Of a DNA stretch of 64,000 bases, positions 59,739 to 64,000 are shown one piece after another. The stretch is from Deltaproteobacteria bacterium. GTDB lineage: Bacteria > Desulfobacterota > DSM-4660 > Desulfatiglandales > Desulfatiglandaceae. Location: contig JAFDIV010000022.1 of the NCBI GenBank assembly GCA_019307815.1, positions 1-64,000 on the forward strand. The letters run 5' to 3'. Positions within the stretch are counted from its first letter, which is position 1. Each line of letters begins with the position of its first letter. Position numbers and translations under genes: made by a program. Under the pieces are notes generated by a model that ran no database searches, was not told the DNA's origin, and worked only from the letters and a program-made list of their open reading frames with translations.

Positions 59739-60494
59739 ATGGGTGAAATTTTAATCAACACAGAAGGCTTGATCAAAACCTTTGGCAAGTTTGTGGCTAT
59801 AGATGAGCTCAATCTGACTTTTGAATCGGGTATAATAACTTCTATCATTGGTCCTAATGGAGCAGGTAAAACGACGGCTATTAATCTGCTGACAGGCGCC
59901 CTTTATCCAGACCAAGGGAAAGTATTTTTTCGGGGCGAGGATATCACTTTTCTTCAGCCGGACCAGAGAGTCAGAAGAGGAATTGCCCGTTCCTTTCAGG
60001 TGATGGATATATTCCCAATGTTAACTGTTCTTGAAAACGTTCAACTTCCGCTTTTGGCCCGCTTTCGAAAAACTCGTAAATGGTTTTTCCCTGTGCCTTA
60101 TTATGGGGACATCTTGGATGAGGCCGAAATAATTCTAAATTATCTCGGCTTATGGAACAAAAAAGACGTGACCGCCGGAGAGCTATCTCATGGAGATCAG
60201 AGACTCCTGGAAATGGGAATGGCCATTGCCTCAAAGCCAGAGATTTGTTTTCTTGACGAGCCTTCATCAGGAATGAACCCCTTGGAGAGAGCTAAGGTGC
60301 TTGAACTGATTAGAAGCTTGGCTGAAGAAGGTTCAACCACATTTGTCATTGTCGAACATGATTTGGATGTTATTTTTTCACTTTCAGACCGGATCATCGT
60401 CATGAATAAAGGGAGTGTGCTAGCGGAGGGAGAACCTGATGAAATTCGAAAAAACAAAGAGGTAATAGAAATTTACCTGGGGGAGGAAATCTAG
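59739..60494 (+). CDS. branched-chain amino acid-type ABC ATP-binding protein (LivG-like)
   Basis: The 251-residue ATPase has Walker A GPNGAGKT, a signature region reading GELSHGDQRLLEMGMAIA (the usual S-G-G is S-H-G) and Walker B EICFLDEPSSGMNP. A-loop and H-loop are present. The ATG is 20 bp from LivM. Confidence 0.92.
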   Translation: MGEILINTEGLIKTFGKFVAIDELNLTFESGIITSIIGPNGAGKTTAINLLTGALYPDQGKVFFRGEDITFLQPDQRVRRGIARSFQVMDIFPMLTVLENVQLPLLARFRKTRKWFFPVPYYGDILDEAEIILNYLGLWNKKDVTAGELSHGDQRLLEMGMAIASKPEICFLDEPSSGMNPLERAKVLELIRSLAEEGSTTFVIVEHDLDVIFSLSDRIIVMNKGSVLAEGEPDEIRKNKEVIEIYLGEEI

Positions 60495-60497
60495 CAG

Positions 60498-61202
60498 ATG
60501 CTCCTAGATGTGGATAATATTGTCACTCTATATGGTAAAAGTTTGATTTTGGATAGAGTTTCTTTGGAGGTAGATAATGGCGAGGTAGTTTCTCTCCTAG
60601 GAAGAAATGGGGCGGGTAAAACCACTACTATTAAGACCATTATGGGGCTTACGCCACCGAAATCAGGTAGCATAAGATTCTTGGATACGCAAATTAGCAG
60701 TAAATCTCCATTCGAGATTGCTGCGCTCGGTATTGGTTATGCTCCCGAAGACAGGCGAATATTTCCAGACTTGACCACTCAAGAGAACCTTCTTCTTGCA
60801 GCCCATTTACATAAAAGGGAGCGGAAGGATTGGACCGTTGATAGAATATATGATCTTTTTCCTGTTCTCTCGCATTTAAGAAATCGTCCAGGAGGACTGC
60901 TCAGCGGTGGAGAACAGAAAATGTTGGCTATTGGACGGGCTTTGATGACAAATCCGATTTTGTTGTTAGTTGATGAACCTTCAGAGGGTTTAGCTCCTTT
61001 AGTTGTGAGAGTGCTATCTGAGGCTATAGGGGATATCCGAGACAGCGGTGTGACCGTTTTTTTGGCCGATCAAAATGTGCGATTTTGTAAGAAAACTGCT
61101 AATCGCGCCTATATCATAGAAAAGGGAAGAATTAAGTATCAGGGTGGGATCGAAGAGATATGGCAAAACCAAGAAATAGTAAAGAGGTATTTAGCAGTTT
61201 AG
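60498..61202 (+). CDS. branched-chain amino acid-type ABC ATP-binding protein (LivF-like)
   Basis: The 234-residue ATPase has Walker A GRNGAGKTT, signature LLSGGEQKMLAIGRAL and Walker B ILLLVDEPSEGLAP. It lies 3 bp after LivG, completing a five-gene importer. Confidence 0.92.
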   Translation: MLLDVDNIVTLYGKSLILDRVSLEVDNGEVVSLLGRNGAGKTTTIKTIMGLTPPKSGSIRFLDTQISSKSPFEIAALGIGYAPEDRRIFPDLTTQENLLLAAHLHKRERKDWTVDRIYDLFPVLSHLRNRPGGLLSGGEQKMLAIGRALMTNPILLLVDEPSEGLAPLVVRVLSEAIGDIRDSGVTVFLADQNVRFCKKTANRAYIIEKGRIKYQGGIEEIWQNQEIVKRYLAV

Positions 61203-61334
61203 TTAAGGGCTCTGTGTGACTTAACAGTGATCCATTTTTGCAACTTTTCAGAAGTAAGCCATAAACGGTGTAACAAAGGGGATTTGGCTCCTTATACGGA
61301 TTTGTGGGTCGAAAGGTTATTAAAAACTTGAAAG

Positions 61335-61353
61335 CCTGCCTGCTACAGGCAGG
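61335..61353. repeat. palindromic mini-element, 19 bp, in IS left end
   Basis: CCTGCCTG-CTA-CAGGCAGG, a minimal perfect palindrome. Confidence 0.8.
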
Positions 61354-61414
61354 TATGAATCAAATCCAATACTTCCTGTTGGTGACGATCCGATAGGAAA
61401 GGAGGATAAGATTC

Positions 61415-62425
61415 ATGCTCATTGAAAGTATAGTCCGAAAGACGTTGGGACTCAAGAGCCATTGTGTGAAAAGAGTTACTGAAGAACATGGTGAAATAGT
61501 GGTTTATCTCTTCCCCGATAGAAGATGTAAAGTTGTTTGTTTCTCTTGTGGTAGGCAAGGGCCTGGGTACGATACGTTGAAAGAAAGGCGCTGGAAGCAT
61601 GTTCCTCTGTGGGGGATCCCCGTCACCTTGGTTTATTCGCGCAGGAAGGTCGAATGCGATAACTGTAGCATTAGAGTGGAAACGATCCCCTGGACTCAAG
61701 GAAAAAGCCCGCTCTCTCTGCCTCTGAGCGTGGTCTTGGCTACCTGGTCCAAACTTGTGGCTTGGAAGGTTATCGCTGTTAACATATCGAGGCCGTTTGT
61801 TGTGATATGTGGGCACCCCATATTGATGCTATCAAAAAACGTCTCCCGAATGCCCTCCTTGTCTTTGACAAATTCCATATTGTTCGTCATCTCCTGGATG
61901 CTGTTGATAAGGTCCGAAAAGAGGAGGCTCAAAAACTTAAATCAGAGGATCCGGAACTCCTTAAAAAGAGTCGGTACATCTGGCTGAAAGACCCATGGAA
62001 TCTTACAGACAACCAGAAGGTCAGACTCAGTGATCTCGAAAAGCTCAATCTCAAGATAAATCGGGCCTACCTATTAAAAGGAGGCCTTTCGTAAGTTCTG
62101 AGATTACTCCTATACAGCATGGGCTAAAAAGTATCTCAATCAATGGTTCTGCCTGCCTATCTGTCCCCAGCAGACAGGGGGGGCGACCCATTCCAGATTA
62201 AAACCGATGAGAGATTTCGCCTGGATGATCAGAAGACATCAGGTTGATATTTTAAACTATTTCAAGGTCCCCATTGATAATGGGGCAGTAGAAGGTCTCA
62301 ACAATAAAGCAAAGACCATTAGTCATCGGGCCTATGGTTATCGAACTGCTGAAACGTTCAAACTTGCGCTTTATCATGGCATGGGAAAACTTCCTGAGCT
62401 TCAATTAACCCACAAATTCGTATGA
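61415..62425 (+). pseudogene. ISL3-family transposase, decayed
   Basis: Three fragments in two frames show the family: an N-terminal zinc-finger domain (61415-61790, with CFSCGRQGPGY and C-D-N-C), a middle part carrying the second catalytic Asp (D-M-W-A-P-H-I-D, 61804-62094) and a C-terminal part (62207-62425, AVEGLNNKAKTISHRAYGYR). The segment with the first catalytic Asp is deleted, and a frameshift and stop follow. A 27-bp mini-element (62152-62178) splits the codons for WFW-ATHSRLKPM in frame. The element cannot move by itself. Confidence 0.85.
62152..62178. repeat. palindromic mini-element, 27 bp, inside the IS transposase frame
   Basis: Slightly diverged 27-bp copy. Excision joins the frame ...NQWFW to (G)ATHSRLKPMRDF, so it entered after the IS. 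Confidence 0.75.
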
Positions 62426-62556
62426 GGAGCCGAGAAGATATACAATTCACTAAAATAGAGGGTTAAAGAGCAGTGAATGGGCCATTTATGAGAGCTTTTG
62501 TTTAGAGGAAATATTATGCAAATGAAAATTAATTGAATATGTCTGAGGAGGCAAAT

Positions 62557-63903
62557 ATGTATGTTTCAAAATCATCTGAAACTCCAAAATATTATGATCC
62601 CGAAATCGAAACGATGGACCGCGAGCAATTAGAGGAGCTTCAACTAAAGCGGCTCAAATGGCAAGTGAAACGGTGCTATGAATTTTCTGAGTTTTATCGA
62701 GAACGATTTGACAACATTGGATTAGATCCTGAAGATATAAAAAGCCTTGACGATATCACAAAAATACCACCTGTTACTAAAGAGGAGCTAAGACAAGAAC
62801 AAATAGCTCATCCCCCATTTGGGAGGTATGTGGTTGCTCCTCAAAAAGATTGGAGGGAGCTCCATCCCTCAACTGGTACAACAGGAGTACCAGTTAACAC
62901 TATTTGGACGGAGCACGACGTTGAAAACATTACTCAATGGACTGTCAGAACTATGTGGAATTGTGGCGTTCGCCCTGGAGATATTGTCCAAAATGGCTTC
63001 AGTTATGGGTTATGGGTTGCTGGGATGTCTTGCCATTATGCCGCAAAAGCTATGGGGTGTTTTGTTTTGCCTATTGGGGCTTCAATGGCTGAACGCCAAG
63101 TGGACTATTTAATCTCGCCTGGCTCTACGGTTTTACTTTCCACACCTTCGTTTGCACTTTACATCGCCGAAAGAATGAGCCAAAGAGGGATACGCCCGAA
63201 AGATATTCCTCTTAAAATTGGTATGCACGGAGGAGAGGCAGGAGCTGAGGTGCCACCAACTAGGCACAAGATAGAAACAAGATTGGGTATAGATGCATAT
63301 GACTATTTTGGTTTGGCTGAAATTGGTCCGACTTGTGCCTCAGAGTGTGAGGAAAAAGCAGGTATTCACTGGGTAGAAGACCATTTACTAGTTGAAATAA
63401 TTAATCCAGAGACAAAAAAAAGGTGTAATCCGGGTGAAGTAGGGGTTTTGGTCCTTACGCACTTAACAAAGGAGGCTACGCCAATGCTTCGTTATTGGAC
63501 GAATGATCTGGCGCGACTAACTACAGAAAAATGTGGTTGTGGTAGGACCCATGCCCGATGTGAAGGGGGAATTCTCGGAAGAGCTGATGATATGATAATC
63601 TATAAAGGTGAAAATTTTTATCCTGCCCAAGTGGAGAAAGTGATAAGGAGCTTTGATGAATTAGGTGATGAGTTCAGGATAAGGATAACCACTGACGAGA
63701 AAACGGGTATTGATGTAATTACCGTTGTTGCAGAATATAAGACTAAGGAAATTGATAATGAGGAATTCAAGAATAAAGTGAAGCGAGCATTTCGAGAAGA
63801 GCTCCAGGTAACTCCAGGGTTAGAACTAGTGGAATTTGGTACATTGGAAAGAACAATGTTTAAAGCAAAGCGAGTTGAGGACCAAAGAGCAAAAGCTAGC
63901 TGA
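62557..63903 (+). CDS. phenylacetate-CoA ligase-like AMP-forming enzyme
   Basis: The protein has 448 residues from ATG 62557, chosen for GAGGAGG upstream. It belongs to the PaaK group of the ANL superfamily: HPSTGTTGVPVNTIWTEHDV (P-loop-like), then YDYFGLAEIGPTCASECEEK, LRYWTNDLARL and GRADDMIIYKGENFYPAQVE. These enzymes activate aromatic or other acids as CoA thioesters. Beside the transporter and dehydratase it probably activates the imported acid; the substrate is unknown. Confidence 0.9.
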   Translation: MYVSKSSETPKYYDPEIETMDREQLEELQLKRLKWQVKRCYEFSEFYRERFDNIGLDPEDIKSLDDITKIPPVTKEELRQEQIAHPPFGRYVVAPQKDWRELHPSTGTTGVPVNTIWTEHDVENITQWTVRTMWNCGVRPGDIVQNGFSYGLWVAGMSCHYAAKAMGCFVLPIGASMAERQVDYLISPGSTVLLSTPSFALYIAERMSQRGIRPKDIPLKIGMHGGEAGAEVPPTRHKIETRLGIDAYDYFGLAEIGPTCASECEEKAGIHWVEDHLLVEIINPETKKRCNPGEVGVLVLTHLTKEATPMLRYWTNDLARLTTEKCGCGRTHARCEGGILGRADDMIIYKGENFYPAQVEKVIRSFDELGDEFRIRITTDEKTGIDVITVVAEYKTKEIDNEEFKNKVKRAFREELQVTPGLELVEFGTLERTMFKAKRVEDQRAKAS

Positions 63904-63976
63904 TTTTAGTACTGCTCGTTCTCCAATAGAACGCAGACACAGATAAAAAGTAATGTGATGCAGAGGAGACAAGATA

Positions 63977-64000
63977 ATGGGCACGATGACAGGCAAAGAA
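63977..64000 (+). CDS. start of a gene running off the window
   Basis: ATG at 63977 follows AGAGGAGA. Only eight codons (MGTMTGKE) are visible. No function can be given. It probably continues the catabolic operon. Confidence 0.5.

Larger units (their letters stand above)
61286..62431 (+). mobile_element. degenerate ISL3-family insertion sequence
   Basis: Ends are imperfect inverted repeats (22 of 24 matching: GGCTCCTTATACGGATTTGT and GGCTCCTCATACGAATTTGT). No target duplication is visible. Its transposase is internally deleted and frameshifted. Two palindromic mini-elements lie inside: 61335-61353 (non-coding) and 62152-62178 (in the coding part). Confidence 0.8.

Overview
The window looks like a chromosomal segment of an anaerobic deltaproteobacterium (Desulfobacterota). 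That assignment is inferred from gene content: a CHASE2 receptor kinase with a PP2C partner, a 7TM-HD protein beside phoH, ybeY and pdxJ, an LbtU-type porin, a C_GCAxxG_C_C protein, and a 4-hydroxybutyryl-CoA-dehydratase-like enzyme that keeps its iron-sulfur ligands. There is no 16S gene to confirm it.

Positions 1 to about 18,031 are the right part of an integrated phage-like or ICE-like element whose left end lies outside the window. It ends in an excisionase-integrase pair about 20 bp from the 3' end of a tRNA-Glu gene, the probable attachment site. It has two arms. A leftward arm (11,656 down to 181) holds about twenty mostly small genes, with a recombination module (SSB, Cas4-like PD-(D/E)XK nuclease, Rad52-like annealing protein), an ArdC-like antirestriction protein, a Bro-N antirepressor and several zinc-ribbon proteins. 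Many junctions in this arm carry intrinsic terminators just upstream of the next ribosome binding site. The control region (11,657-16,746) encodes a NusA-like protein, two tandem XRE-type regulators and a 706-residue ParB-N/HTH protein ending in a sigma-70 region 2-like segment. A dedicated transcription programme, perhaps with processive antitermination, is a reasonable inference.

The most unusual signal is a family of GC-rich palindromic mini-elements with CCTGCCTG...CAGGCAGG ends and lengths of 19-23, 27 and 46-54 bp. I found about 22 copies, of which 18 lie in the first 11 kb. Nine of the eleven copies inside genes have lengths divisible by three and add a short in-frame peptide. Two identical 46-bp copies break frames, and removing either one restores a sensible protein. 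One copy is nested in another and one sits in a decayed IS transposase, so the family appears to have moved repeatedly.

Positions 18,032-45,800 are ordinary core genome, nearly all on the minus strand: tRNA-Glu and tRNA-Gln, an oligopeptide ABC transporter, ahcY, metK, panC, a deoxynucleoside kinase, rsmA, tsaD, PP2C and CHASE2-kinase signalling genes, lysC, tsaE, nnrD/E, acpS, pdxJ, ybeY, a 7TM-HD protein, phoH and yjbQ. Positions 46,234-51,430 on the plus strand carry cheR and a nickel/cobalt uptake cluster (CbiM/NikM, an accessory protein, a DUF4198 protein and an LbtU-like porin).

From 52.4 kb the sequence becomes visibly more AT-rich. A catabolic island follows: an XRE-cupin regulator divergent from a 4-hydroxybutyryl-CoA-dehydratase-like enzyme, a C_GCAxxG_C_C protein, an SDR, a complete branched-chain-type ABC transporter (LivJHMGF), a degenerate ISL3-family element and a phenylacetate-CoA-ligase-like enzyme. 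Together these look like uptake, CoA activation and dehydration or reduction of an organic acid. The substrate cannot be read from sequence.
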